46,784 nt of DNA from Acidobacteriota bacterium (lineage in GTDB: Bacteria; Acidobacteriota; Vicinamibacteria; Vicinamibacterales; Fen-181): contig PMZR01000128.1 of the NCBI GenBank assembly GCA_003170135.1, positions 1 through 46,784 of the forward strand, given 5' to 3'. Below the pieces are notes generated by a model. It ran no database searches. It saw only the letters and a program-made list of their open reading frames with translations, and was not told the DNA's origin. The position numbers and the translations under genes are program-made. Below, piece by piece: positions 1-7,161 of the stretch (the first letter of the stretch is position 1; each line of letters begins with the position of its first letter).

Positions 1-1
1 C

Positions 2-1915
2 TGGCAGGTCCAGGTCGGCAGGGCGAAGCTCTACCTGCTGGACACCAACGACGCGGCGAACGTGCCCTCGCATCGCGGAATCACGAGCGAGCTCTATGGC
101 GGCGGGCCCGAGTTGCGGCTCGTGCAGGAGATCGTGCTCGGGATCGGCGGATGGCGCCTGCTCGGCGAGCTCGGCATCCGGCCCGATGTCTGTCATCTCA
201 ATGAAGGGCATGCGGCGCTCGCCGTGCTGGAGCGCGCGCGGGATTTCATGAAGGAGACCGGCGCGACCTTCGACGTCGCGCTGGCCGTCACGCGCGCGGG
301 CAACCTCTTCACCACGCACACGGCGGTGGCCGCCGGGTTCGATCGTTTTGCCCCGGACCTCGTCGAACAGTACCTCGGTCGGTACGCAACGACAAGGCTC
401 GGCCTCCCGCTCGATGATCTGCTGGCTCTCGGACGCCGGGATCCCACGGACTCGTCGGAGAGCTTCAACATGGCGTACCTGGCCATTCGCGGCAGCGGCG
501 CGGTCAACGGCGTCAGCCGCCTGCACGGGCGCGTGAGCCGGCGTCTCTTCGCGCCGCTCTTTCCGCGCTGGCCGGAAGACGAGGTGCCCGTCGGGCACAT
601 CACCAATGGCGTCCACATGCCGAGCTGGGATTCGGAGGCCGCCGACGATGTGTGGACCGAAGCCTGTGGAAAGGATCGCTGGCTGGGGACGACGCAGTCC
701 CTGGAGGAGGGGATTCGTCGCGTCCCGAGCGCCAGGCTCTGGCAGTTGCACACCACCGCCACCCGGTGCCTCATCGACTACGCGCGTCAGCGACTGGCCC
801 GCCAGCTCACGGCCAGCGGCGCCACGCCGGAGGCCGTTGAGGAGGCGAAGCACCTGTTCGATCCCAACGCCCTGACGCTGGGCTTCGCGCGCCGCTTCGC
901 GACCTACAAGCGGCCGAACCTGTTGCTGCTCGACCCGGATCGACTGCTGCGGCTCCTGAACAATCCCGGGCGTCCGGTGCAGATCATCGTCGCCGGCAAG
1001 GCGCATCCGGCGGACCAGGCCGGGCAGGCGCTCGTCCAGGAGTGGATCCGTTTCGCCCGCCGGCCCGAGGCGCGCGCCCACGTCATCTTCCTCAGCGACT
1101 ACGACATGCTGCTGACCGAGGAACTCGTGCGTGGCGTCGATGTCTGGATCAATTCGCCGCGGCGGCCGTGGGAAGCCTGTGGCACGAGCGGCATGAAGGT
1201 ACTCGTCAACGGCGGGCTCAACCTGTCGGAACTGGACGGCTGGTGGGCGGAAGCGTATCAGCCGGACGTGGGCTGGGCGTTGGGGGACGGCGAGGACCAC
1301 GGCGGCGATCCCGCGTGGGACGCGGAGGAAGCCGAGGTGCTCTTCGACCTTCTCGAACGGGAGGTGGTGCCCGAGTTCTATGCCCGCGACGCGGCGGGCA
1401 TTCCGACCGCCTGGATCGCGCGGATGCGGGAGAGCATGGCGCGGTTGACGCCGCGTTTTTCCGCCGATCGGGCGGTGCGCGAGTACACCGGCCAGCACTA
1501 CGTGCCGGCCGCTGCCGCCTATCGTGCGCGCGCGGCCGCTGATGGCGCGCTGGGCCGGCAGATTACGACGTGGCGGCACACGGTGGAGCAGCAATGGGCC
1601 GGGCTTCGGTTTGGCGCCGTGAAGGTCGAGACCGACAGCACCCGTCACGCATTCGACGTGCAGGTGTTCGTCGGCGATCTCGATCCAGACTTCGTGCGCG
1701 TGGATCTCTATGCCGACGGTGTGGACGGCGGCAGTGCCCTGCAGCAGGAGATGACGCGCGTTCGCCCGATCGTGGGCGGCGCGGACCGCGGCTACCAGTA
1801 TCGCGCCCAGGTGCCGGCGACGCGCCCGGCCACCGACTACACGCCCCGCGTCATCCCGCACCACGACGGCGTGGCGGTTCCCCTGGAGTGTGTCCGCATC
1901 CTGTGGCAGCGGTGA
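2..1915 (+). CDS. glgP: alpha-glucan (glycogen/maltodextrin) phosphorylase, 5' truncated by the window edge
   Basis: GT35 family phosphorylase that releases glucose-1-phosphate from alpha-1,4-glucans in the cytoplasm, using pyridoxal phosphate. The frame is already open at base 2 and codes without a stop to 1915 (637 codons visible), so the N-terminus lies upstream of the window; an internal GTG at 62 is not a credible start. The PLP-lysine motif GTSGMK is visible, with the Lys codon at 1196-1198, followed by a glycine-rich LNLSELDGWW segment. FARRFATYKRP and IVAGKAHPAD upstream are typical of the short bacterial/archaeal phosphorylase type (TIGR02094-like). The C-terminal stretch after about 1570 is the poorly conserved tail of this type. 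It is convergent with the next gene, with a hairpin between them. Its promoter is not visible, so membership in the local regulon cannot be judged. Confidence 0.95.
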   Translation, partial: WQVQVGRAKLYLLDTNDAANVPSHRGITSELYGGGPELRLVQEIVLGIGGWRLLGELGIRPDVCHLNEGHAALAVLERARDFMKETGATFDVALAVTRAGNLFTTHTAVAAGFDRFAPDLVEQYLGRYATTRLGLPLDDLLALGRRDPTDSSESFNMAYLAIRGSGAVNGVSRLHGRVSRRLFAPLFPRWPEDEVPVGHITNGVHMPSWDSEAADDVWTEACGKDRWLGTTQSLEEGIRRVPSARLWQLHTTATRCLIDYARQRLARQLTASGATPEAVEEAKHLFDPNALTLGFARRFATYKRPNLLLLDPDRLLRLLNNPGRPVQIIVAGKAHPADQAGQALVQEWIRFARRPEARAHVIFLSDYDMLLTEELVRGVDVWINSPRRPWEACGTSGMKVLVNGGLNLSELDGWWAEAYQPDVGWALGDGEDHGGDPAWDAEEAEVLFDLLEREVVPEFYARDAAGIPTAWIARMRESMARLTPRFSADRAVREYTGQHYVPAAAAYRARAAADGALGRQITTWRHTVEQQWAGLRFGAVKVETDSTRHAFDVQVFVGDLDPDFVRVDLYADGVDGGSALQQEMTRVRPIVGGADRGYQYRAQVPATRPATDYTPRVIPHHDGVAVPLECVRILWQR

Positions 1916-1940
1916 AGCCGGCCTGACCGCGCGCCCCGGT

Positions 1941-1962
1941 CCACTGACGTTCCCGTCAGTGG
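1941..1962. terminator. hairpin between convergent genes
   Basis: Perfect 9-bp stem CCACTGACG/CGTCAGTGG with a TTCC loop, between the stop of the phosphorylase (1915) and the stop of the minus-strand Gln-rich gene (2022). There is no clear T-tract, so it may be a bidirectional or Rho-assisted terminator rather than a canonical intrinsic one. Confidence 0.5.
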
Positions 1963-2021
1963 GCGGGTGCATAATTCAGGACGCGACGGTCGCGCGCTCG
2001 CATGATGTGCGAGCGGGGTGG

Positions 2022-2798
2022 CTAGCGAATCGACTGGAAGTTGAGGATCGTCGCCAGCACGGCGCCGAGGATCGTCCCTCGTCCATTGCCGTACTGAGAG
2101 CGGCTGTTGTAGCCATCCTCGTAGCCGCGGCGGAAGCCCTCTCGGAAGTAGTTGTTGTAGTCGTCACGATCGACGTAGAAGCCGGTGTAGCCGTAGTTGG
2201 CATCCTGATAGGCAAACGAATCACCATAGTTGGACGCCGCGCGATCCTGCCGGTCCGCGATCCCCGCGCGCGAACCCTGGTCGTAGCCGTAGGTCACGGC
2301 CAGCCGGAGCAGATCGACGCCGGCCTGGTTGGTCTCGAAGTTGCGGCCGTCATGAGAGTAGCGGTAGGTCGCCGCTGTCGAGAAGCCCGCGTCGCGGCCG
2401 TAATTGTAGCTACTCTGAGTCCGGACCTGTACCTGCTGCTGGCGCAGGCGTGCCGTATACTGCTGCTGAACGCTGTACTGCGCCTTGCGGTTCTGCTGCT
2501 GCAGAGCCGATGCATGCTGCTGGGCCGCAGGCTGCTGCTTATCCAGGTGGTCCCGGTACTGTGACATCCGCTGCTGCTGCTCGCCAATCCGCGCCTGCTG
2601 GTCTTGTGGTGTCAGGCGCTGGGCCGGCGCCTGTGCCTTGCGCCCCTGCTGCTCCTGCTCGTGCTTCTTCTGCGCCTGCTGCTGCTGTTTCGTCTGCTTC
2701 TGGTTGTCCTGTGCGCCGGCCGGTACGGCCAGCCCGAGCATCGCCACTGCGCCGATTCCAACTGCCGCGACCATCCCGTTCAAGATCTTGATTCTCAT
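2022..2798 (-). CDS. Gln-rich exported protein of unknown function
   Basis: Not a family I recognise. The 258-residue product starts with a Sec signal peptide (MRIKILNGMVAA... hydrophobic core ...PAGAQ). A region very rich in Gln, Lys and Arg follows (roughly residues 27-130, with runs of Q and QQ repeats). The C-terminal half is rich in Tyr, Asp, Gly and Asn with repeated YG/NYG and RxGYEDGY-like units. The start at 2798 is chosen because a GAGGTG Shine-Dalgarno lies just upstream (2808-2803). A hexamer TACGCT (2822-2817) sits 29.5 bp from the dyad centred at 2851.5, so the transcript should start near 2810 with a very short leader. The composition suggests a low-complexity periplasmic or surface protein; the role is unknown. 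A longer upstream open frame exists but would run over the promoter. Confidence 0.75.
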   Translation of the reverse strand: MRIKILNGMVAAVGIGAVAMLGLAVPAGAQDNQKQTKQQQQAQKKHEQEQQGRKAQAPAQRLTPQDQQARIGEQQQRMSQYRDHLDKQQPAAQQHASALQQQNRKAQYSVQQQYTARLRQQQVQVRTQSSYNYGRDAGFSTAATYRYSHDGRNFETNQAGVDLLRLAVTYGYDQGSRAGIADRQDRAASNYGDSFAYQDANYGYTGFYVDRDDYNNYFREGFRRGYEDGYNSRSQYGNGRGTILGAVLATILNFQSIR

Positions 2799-2843
2799 TG
2801 CACACCTCATCGCAACAGCGTAGGGCAATCGCCGGACGGTGTC

Positions 2844-2859
2844 TGTGCAGTTAGGGACA
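2844..2859. promoter_or_regulatory. Crp/Fnr-like operator site 1 (minus-strand promoter)
   Basis: TGTGCAGTTAGGGACA, a TGT-N10-ACA dyad centred at 2851.5. On the minus strand the hexamer TACGCT (2822-2817) begins 29.5 bp away, placing the dyad near -41.5 of the Gln-rich gene's promoter. It is one of 15 such elements in the window. Confidence 0.6.
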
Positions 2860-2878
2860 CCATACGGAACCCGCCACG

Positions 2879-2894
2879 TGTACGTTCCGGGACA
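2879..2894. promoter_or_regulatory. Crp/Fnr-like operator site 2 (CAP gene promoter)
   Basis: TGTACGTTCCGGGACA, a TGT-N10-ACA dyad centred at 2886.5. The hexamer TAGGCT (2916-2921) starts 29.5 bp downstream on the plus strand and would drive the CAP-domain gene at 3007. The same -10 context (TAGGCT or TAGCCT followed by GAC) recurs at 14674 and 15397. Confidence 0.5.
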
Positions 2895-2958
2895 GATGCT
2901 CGCAGCCTGGAGTGCTAGGCTGACGGGCGCTGAAGAAGAGTCCGGCGTGCGGCGTGCG

Positions 2959-2986
2959 GAGTCCGGACTCCGAAGTCCGATGATGC
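2959..2986. repeat. palindromic repeat in the CAP gene leader
   Basis: GAGTCCGGACTC (2959-2970) is a 12-bp palindrome. It overlaps a small hairpin, CGGACT-CCGA-AGTCCG. Just upstream, GTGCGGC is repeated in tandem. It looks like an intergenic low-complexity repeat; no function is assigned. Confidence 0.4.
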
Positions 2987-3006
2987 GTGAACCGGGGAGT
3001 AGCAGG

Positions 3007-3573
3007 ATGAGGGCAGCAGCACGGTTATTGCCGGCACTCGGCGTTGCACTGCTCGTCGCGTTCGCAGCCGTGGGCGCCGTCGTGGTTCCCGCCGGCCGCG
3101 CGCGACCCGGTGCCGACGGCCTCACCCGCGCCCAGGCGGACGAGATCGTTCGCGCCCACAACGCCTGGCGCCAGCGCGCCGGCGTGCCGCCGCTAGGCTG
3201 GGCCGCGGATCTCGCCGCGCGGGCCCAGACCCGCGCCGCGTATCTCGCGGCGCACGGATGCGTCTTCGAGCGCGGACTCCTGCCGGACGATATCGGAGAG
3301 AATTTGTACCGCGCGGGGCCGCTGCAGGCCGCGGGGGTCAAGGACGAACTGCTGGTGGTCACCACCACCCAGGTCGTGGACACGTGGGGCGCGGAGTCCG
3401 CCGACTATTCCGCCGCGCACGGCACCTGCGCCGAGAACCGCCAGTGCGGGCACTACACCCAGATCGTGTGGCCCACCACCCACGAGCTGGGGTGCGGCAT
3501 GTCCGTCTGCCCGTCGCTCGGGCAGGTCTGGGTCTGCAACTACCGCCCGAAAGGCAACATCCGTCGCGAATGA
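3007..3573 (+). CDS. CAP/SCP-domain secreted protein
   Basis: Cysteine-rich secretory/antigen 5/PR-1 (CAP) superfamily protein, 188 residues. A signal peptide or membrane anchor (MRAAARLL... hydrophobic to about residue 30) is followed by one CAP domain. Diagnostic motifs are the N-terminal AHNAWRQRAGVPPL, the CAP1 block GHYTQIVWPTTHELGCG and the CAP2 block VCNYRPKGN. The conserved His/Glu cavity residues are supplied by H in AHN, E in IGENLY and H in GHYTQ. Start 3007 is preferred because GGGGAG precedes it at suitable spacing; an in-frame ATG at 2980 is possible. CAP proteins bind lipids or act as extracellular effectors in eukaryotes; in bacteria the role is mostly unknown. It is transcribed divergently from the Gln-rich gene and has its own operator. 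Confidence 0.9.
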   Translation: MRAAARLLPALGVALLVAFAAVGAVVVPAGRARPGADGLTRAQADEIVRAHNAWRQRAGVPPLGWAADLAARAQTRAAYLAAHGCVFERGLLPDDIGENLYRAGPLQAAGVKDELLVVTTTQVVDTWGAESADYSAAHGTCAENRQCGHYTQIVWPTTHELGCGMSVCPSLGQVWVCNYRPKGNIRRE

Positions 3574-3580
3574 GGCGCGT

Positions 3581-4423
3581 TTACGACTTCGTGATCGGCA
3601 CGCGGAAATCCACCGCCTGATCGAGCCGAAGCGACAGGGCGGTGCCGCGCGCCAGTCGGATCTGCCGGCCGGCCGTCGTCAGCACCACGGCGGTCCCCGC
3701 GCCTCCGCCGATGGCCGCGCCGATCGCGACGCCCTTGCCGCCGCCCAGCAGGCCGCCGATGATCGCGCCACCTGCTGCCGGGATGGCGATCTTGGCGACG
3801 TCCTCACGTTTGGTCGCGGGCGCCATCAGGCCGACGCGCGCCGCGATCGGGTAGCGCTCGTCGCGCCCCGCGATTGCGACCGAGCCGAACGACAGCGCGA
3901 GGCTGGCGCGGCCCCTCACCTTCCCGGCCGACCGGACCTGCGCGACCACGCCGCTGACGATACTGCCCGCCGGAAGGACCTCGGTGCCGTTGACGAACAC
4001 GGCGTCGGTGAGCGTCGCCTCGATCGGATCTTCGACGCGACTCGAGTCCGAGCCGACCGGCGACTCCAATCGCACCACGAGCCTCGTGCCCTGCGGAAGC
4101 GTGACGTCGCGGAAGGTCGCGAGCGCCGCCCGCGCATCCCGCGTCTCGCCGATGTCGCCGACGAGCCGCACGGCGACGATCTGATCGCGCGGCACCAGGC
4201 GGTCGGCCGATCCGACCGTGACCGTCACGGTCTGGTCGTCGAGCGCGGCGAGCGTGCCGCGCACCACGCCGCCGTCCTGTCGCGTGACTTCGACGGCGGT
4301 ACCGACCGGCACTTTTTCGAGATCGACGCGACGGGCGCAGCCGGCGCACGCGATCGTGAGCGCGAGTGCGACCGCCGGCAGAATTTTCATCATGGCTGGC
4401 CCCGTGTCCTGTCTGGACGGCAT
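3581..4423 (-). CDS. exported glycine-zipper protein, probable lipoprotein
   Basis: 280-residue product. An N-terminal hydrophobic signal ends in a Cys-containing stretch (TIACAGCARR), suggesting lipidation. Next come small beta-rich segments (EVTRQDGGVVRGTLAALDD, QTVTVTVG) resembling an Sm-like or 'response to stress' fold. The C-terminal third carries a glycine zipper (GGAIIGGLLGGG, AIGAAIGGGAGTAV), as in outer-membrane SlyB-type proteins. Start 4423 has AGGAA upstream and follows by about 24 nt the transcription start predicted from TATGCT (4459-4454); an alternative ATG is at 4393. It is convergent with the CAP gene (7 bp apart) and divergent from the YtxH-like gene, with which it shares the perfect dyad at 4481. 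Likely an envelope stress protein. Confidence 0.8.
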   Translation of the reverse strand: MPSRQDTGPAMMKILPAVALALTIACAGCARRVDLEKVPVGTAVEVTRQDGGVVRGTLAALDDQTVTVTVGSADRLVPRDQIVAVRLVGDIGETRDARAALATFRDVTLPQGTRLVVRLESPVGSDSSRVEDPIEATLTDAVFVNGTEVLPAGSIVSGVVAQVRSAGKVRGRASLALSFGSVAIAGRDERYPIAARVGLMAPATKREDVAKIAIPAAGGAIIGGLLGGGKGVAIGAAIGGGAGTAVVLTTAGRQIRLARGTALSLRLDQAVDFRVPITKS

Positions 4424-4480
4424 GTGGATTCCTGTAACTGTCCTGAGCGACGCAGCATACCGGAGTCGCCGGTGGCGGGC

Positions 4481-4496
4481 TGTTCAGTTGTGAACA
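4481..4496. promoter_or_regulatory. Crp/Fnr-like operator site 3, perfect dyad, bidirectional
   Basis: TGTTCAGTTGTGAACA; the perfect arms extend to 9 bp each (GGCTGTTCA/TGAACAGCC, 4478-4499). On the plus strand TAATGT (4518-4523) lies 29.5 bp from the centre. On the minus strand TATGCT (4459-4454) also lies 29.5 bp away. A single site is therefore placed at about -41.5 of both divergent promoters. Confidence 0.75.
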
Positions 4497-4578
4497 GCCG
4501 CGCTCCGCGGGTGCGCGTAATGTGGTTGACAAAGAGAAGAACTGTTCCGGCATGCAGCCGGAACGCACAGGAGAACCC

Positions 4579-4890
4579 ATGACGAACCCAGACGCACTCG
4601 AATGCACGGACCATCGCTTCCTCGTCGGCCTCGTCACAGGCAGCGTGCTCGGAGTGGGCGCGATGGTCTTCGGCTCACGATTGCTCTCAGGGCTTCGCGA
4701 GCAGGTGGCCGATTCTGCGAGGGGAGTGGGCCGCCGGGTCCAGGGAGTCCGTGACGACATGTGCGACGCGGTCGCGCACGGCGCGCAGGAGCTCGAGCGG
4801 TGTGCGATCGAAGCCAAAACGGATCCTGGCGCCGAAATGGGATCGCACGCGGCTGCTCATCACTCGTCCTCCGCGCGGCAGGTGCTGTAG
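4579..4890 (+). CDS. small YtxH-like membrane-associated protein
   Basis: 103 residues. One glycine-rich transmembrane helix (FLVGLVTGSVLGVGAMVFGS, about residues 15-35) is followed by an amphipathic helical segment (LREQVADSARGVGRRVQGVRDD), the usual plan of YtxH/gas-vesicle-like stress proteins. ATG 4579 is preferred over an upstream in-frame ATG because CAGGAGA lies directly before it. The cytoplasmic tail ends in a His/Ser-rich stretch. It is the first and only gene of its unit, driven by the dyad at 4481, and runs convergently into the YihY gene. Function inferred only by resemblance to envelope stress proteins. Confidence 0.75.
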   Translation: MTNPDALECTDHRFLVGLVTGSVLGVGAMVFGSRLLSGLREQVADSARGVGRRVQGVRDDMCDAVAHGAQELERCAIEAKTDPGAEMGSHAAAHHSSSARQVL

Positions 4891-4911
4891 AAGGCGCTGA
4901 CCCGGGGGGCC

Positions 4912-5814
4912 TCACGCCGCGGTCGCACTCGGACCGGCCGGCTCTCGCGCAATCCTGTGGCCGCGGGCGCGCGGCCCGGCCCGCGCCTGCTCGATGGCGG
5001 CGTTCAGTTCCGCGCCGATGAGGATCGCGAGGGCCGACGCGTACAGCCAGAGCAGCGCCACGACGACGCCGCCAATGGCGCCGTACGTTTTCTGGTACTG
5101 CCCGAAATGACCGGCGTACCACTTGAACCCGAGCGACGCGAGCATGCACAGCAGGGTGGCCATGATTGAACCCGGCGTGATCCACGCATATCGCCGCCGC
5201 ACGTCGGGCGCGAAGTAATAGACCCACCCGAGCGCTGTCACGATCAACCCGAAGACGAGCGGCCACTTCGCGATCGCCCACAACCAGGCAAAGCGCCCGG
5301 GCACGCCCAGAACGTTCTCGAGAAGTTCGGCCAGCACCGGCCCGATCAACACGAGCGCAACGGCGATCAGCGTGAACGCGACCAGCACCACGGTCAGGCC
5401 GACGGCGAGCAGACGGACCCTCCACCAGGAGCGCCCCTCCCTGACGTGGTACGCCTGGTTCAGGGTATCGATGATGGCCGTCATCGCCGACGAGCTGCTC
5501 CACAGCGCGCCCAACAGACTGAGCGTCAGCAGGCCGCGGGGTGGTCCCTGCGCGATCTGGACGAGCTGCTGCCGGACGAGGACGAGCACATCGTCGGGCG
5601 CCGCACGCGCGAGGCTTCCCACGACGACATCAATCAGGTGCTGCACCGGGAGGGAACCGGCCAGGGCCACCACGAACAGCAGGGCGGGGAAGAGCGCGAG
5701 AAACCAGAAGAAGGCGAGTTCGCCGGCCCAGCCGAGACAGTCGTCTTCATACACGGCGCGGCCCGTGCGTTCGAGGATCTCGCCCCATCGGATGACGAAT
5801 TGCGATCGCCGCAT
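4912..5814 (-). CDS. YihY/BrkB family inner-membrane protein
   Basis: 300 residues of the YihY/virulence factor BrkB family (often misannotated as ribonuclease BN). The N-terminal GWAGELAFFWFLALFPALLFVVALAG is the family signature. About six transmembrane helices follow, with ALWSSSSAMTAIIDTLNQAY and GGVVVALLWLYASALAILIGAELNA blocks characteristic of the family. ATG 5814 is chosen over GTG 5841 because the divergent dyad at 5861-5876 predicts a -10 (CACAAT, 5838-5833) that would overlap the upstream start. The C-terminus is short and charged. Molecular role is not established for the family; transport or envelope integrity has been proposed. It is divergent from the AI-2E family gene. Confidence 0.92.
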   Translation of the reverse strand: MRRSQFVIRWGEILERTGRAVYEDDCLGWAGELAFFWFLALFPALLFVVALAGSLPVQHLIDVVVGSLARAAPDDVLVLVRQQLVQIAQGPPRGLLTLSLLGALWSSSSAMTAIIDTLNQAYHVREGRSWWRVRLLAVGLTVVLVAFTLIAVALVLIGPVLAELLENVLGVPGRFAWLWAIAKWPLVFGLIVTALGWVYYFAPDVRRRYAWITPGSIMATLLCMLASLGFKWYAGHFGQYQKTYGAIGGVVVALLWLYASALAILIGAELNAAIEQARAGPRARGHRIAREPAGPSATAA

Positions 5815-5860
5815 CGTTTCTGAGCCGCGCTCATTGTGCACTGCACGCGAGGTCCACGCC

Positions 5861-5876
5861 TGTTCAATACGGAACA
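5861..5876. promoter_or_regulatory. Crp/Fnr-like operator site 4, bidirectional
   Basis: TGTTCAATACGGAACA, one mismatch from a perfect dyad, centred at 5868.5. The plus-strand hexamer TACGCT (5899-5904) is 30.5 bp away and serves the AI-2E family gene. The minus-strand CACAAT (5838-5833) is also 30.5 bp away and serves the YihY gene. Confidence 0.7.
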
Positions 5877-5926
5877 GCCCGACCTCGAGTGGCGGAATTA
5901 CGCTTCAGCGTCAAGGCGTCCGACAC

Positions 5927-6982
5927 ATGTACCGATTCATCCTGATCGTCCTCGCGGTGGCCGTCGGCGCCCTGCTGCTCTACAGGCTGGAACGCATCGT
6001 CCTCGTGCTGGTCCTGGCCCTGTTCTTCGCGTACCTGATTGCCCCGCTGGTGGACCTGGCCGAACGGCCTCTGCGCGCCGTCGGAACCCCGCCGCGCCTG
6101 TCACGAGGCGTGGCCATCGGCATCGTCTATGTGGCCATCTCCGGGGTCGCGTGGGCGGGGACCGCCATTCTGCTTCCGACCGTGTCGCAGCAAATCGGTG
6201 ATGCCGCGTCGCGGGCGCCCGGCTACGTGCAGTCGCTGCGCACGTGGGAGGGGGGCTGGTCGCGGTCGTACCAGCGGTTGAGGCTGCCGCCCGAAGTCCG
6301 GCGGCGCATCGACCAATCACTGACCGACGCCGGCGATCGCGTCGTTGAAGGTGTGCGTGAATCGCTCGTCGCCGGTTTTGGCGTCCTCACGGACTTGCCC
6401 TGGCTCGTGTTGATCCCCGTGCTGTCGTTCTTCCTGCTGAAAGATGCCGCGAGTTTCCGGCAGTCCGCCCTCCACGTGCTTCCGAAACGCTTTCGCGGGC
6501 GCGGATACCGCCTGTTCGAGGAGCTGCACACGACGCTGGCCGCCTACATTCGCGCGCAGCTGCTGGCGTGCCTGCTGGTTGGCTCGATCTGCGGCGTGGG
6601 GTTTGCGGCGCTCGGTGTGCCCTATGCCGTCCTGTTCGGCGTGCTCGCGGGCGTCCTGGAGTTCATTCCGCTTGTCGGTCCACTCCTGGTCGCGGTGATC
6701 GCCGGCATCGTGGCGGCGCTGCACACCCCGATTCTGGCGGTCTGGTCGACCGGGTTCCTGGCGATCGTGCGGGTGCTGGAAGATTACGTGATCTATCCAC
6801 GCCTCATGGGACACGGGATCCACCTGCACCCATTGGCGGTCATTGTCGCCGTGCTCGCCGGCGTCGAATTGGGTGGAGTCGCCGGGGCATTCCTGGCGAT
6901 TCCCGTCGTCGCGGCTCTGTCGGTTGCCTGGCGCCATGGGTTCGGGTGGCTGGATGACCGGCAAGGGTCCCTTCGGTTCTGA
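5927..6982 (+). CDS. AI-2E family transporter (PerM/TqsA-like permease)
   Basis: 351 residues, the usual family length. N-terminal paired helices (FILIVLAVAVGALLLYRL, VLVLVLALFFAYLIAPLVDL) lead to a soluble helical segment (about 95-190) with LPPEVRRRIDQSLTDAGDR. The membrane-proximal core carries LVLIPVLSFFLLKDAASF and ends in the conserved FGVLAGVLEFIPLVGPLLVAV and DYVIYPRLMGHGIHLHPLAVIVAVLAGVELGGVAGAFLAIP blocks. Members are implicated in AI-2 export or Na+/H+ antiport; the actual substrate cannot be told. ATG 5927 follows AAGGCG and lies about 17 nt after the predicted transcription start. Monocistronic, sharing an operator with yihY. Confidence 0.93.
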   Translation: MYRFILIVLAVAVGALLLYRLERIVLVLVLALFFAYLIAPLVDLAERPLRAVGTPPRLSRGVAIGIVYVAISGVAWAGTAILLPTVSQQIGDAASRAPGYVQSLRTWEGGWSRSYQRLRLPPEVRRRIDQSLTDAGDRVVEGVRESLVAGFGVLTDLPWLVLIPVLSFFLLKDAASFRQSALHVLPKRFRGRGYRLFEELHTTLAAYIRAQLLACLLVGSICGVGFAALGVPYAVLFGVLAGVLEFIPLVGPLLVAVIAGIVAALHTPILAVWSTGFLAIVRVLEDYVIYPRLMGHGIHLHPLAVIVAVLAGVELGGVAGAFLAIPVVAALSVAWRHGFGWLDDRQGSLRF

Positions 6983-7052
6983 GCGAACGGCGGGACGGCG
7001 CTGATGAATCAGCGGGTCGCTGATCGTCGCGCCGGCGCTCGAGGAGCGAAGG

Positions 7053-7068
7053 TGTGCAGAATTGAATA
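7053..7068. promoter_or_regulatory. Crp/Fnr-like operator site 5 with TATAAT -10
   Basis: TGTGCAGAATTGAATA, centred at 7060.5. A perfect -10 hexamer TATAAT (7091-7096) begins 30.5 bp downstream, and there is no recognisable -35. It drives the first ice-binding-like gene. The segment is duplicated at 8936-8979. Confidence 0.7.
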
Positions 7069-7161
7069 GTCGGGCTTGCCACCCCGAGCATATAATCCCA
7101 AAAAAGCGCCGATTCCGCGTCGGCACCTTCGGTTTCTCCGCGACTCAGAGGGAGATGCAGC

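Noticed and set aside
2881..2886. TACGTT as the -10 of the CAP gene using the 2844 dyad
   Set aside because: The hexamer lies inside the second dyad (2879-2894), which itself has a better placed TAGGCT at 2916; I therefore assign the 2844 dyad to the minus strand only.
7097..7160. Riboswitch (c-di-GMP type) in the leaders of the adhesin genes
   Set aside because: The leaders carry only a short hairpin and I could not find the conserved core of any riboswitch class I know.
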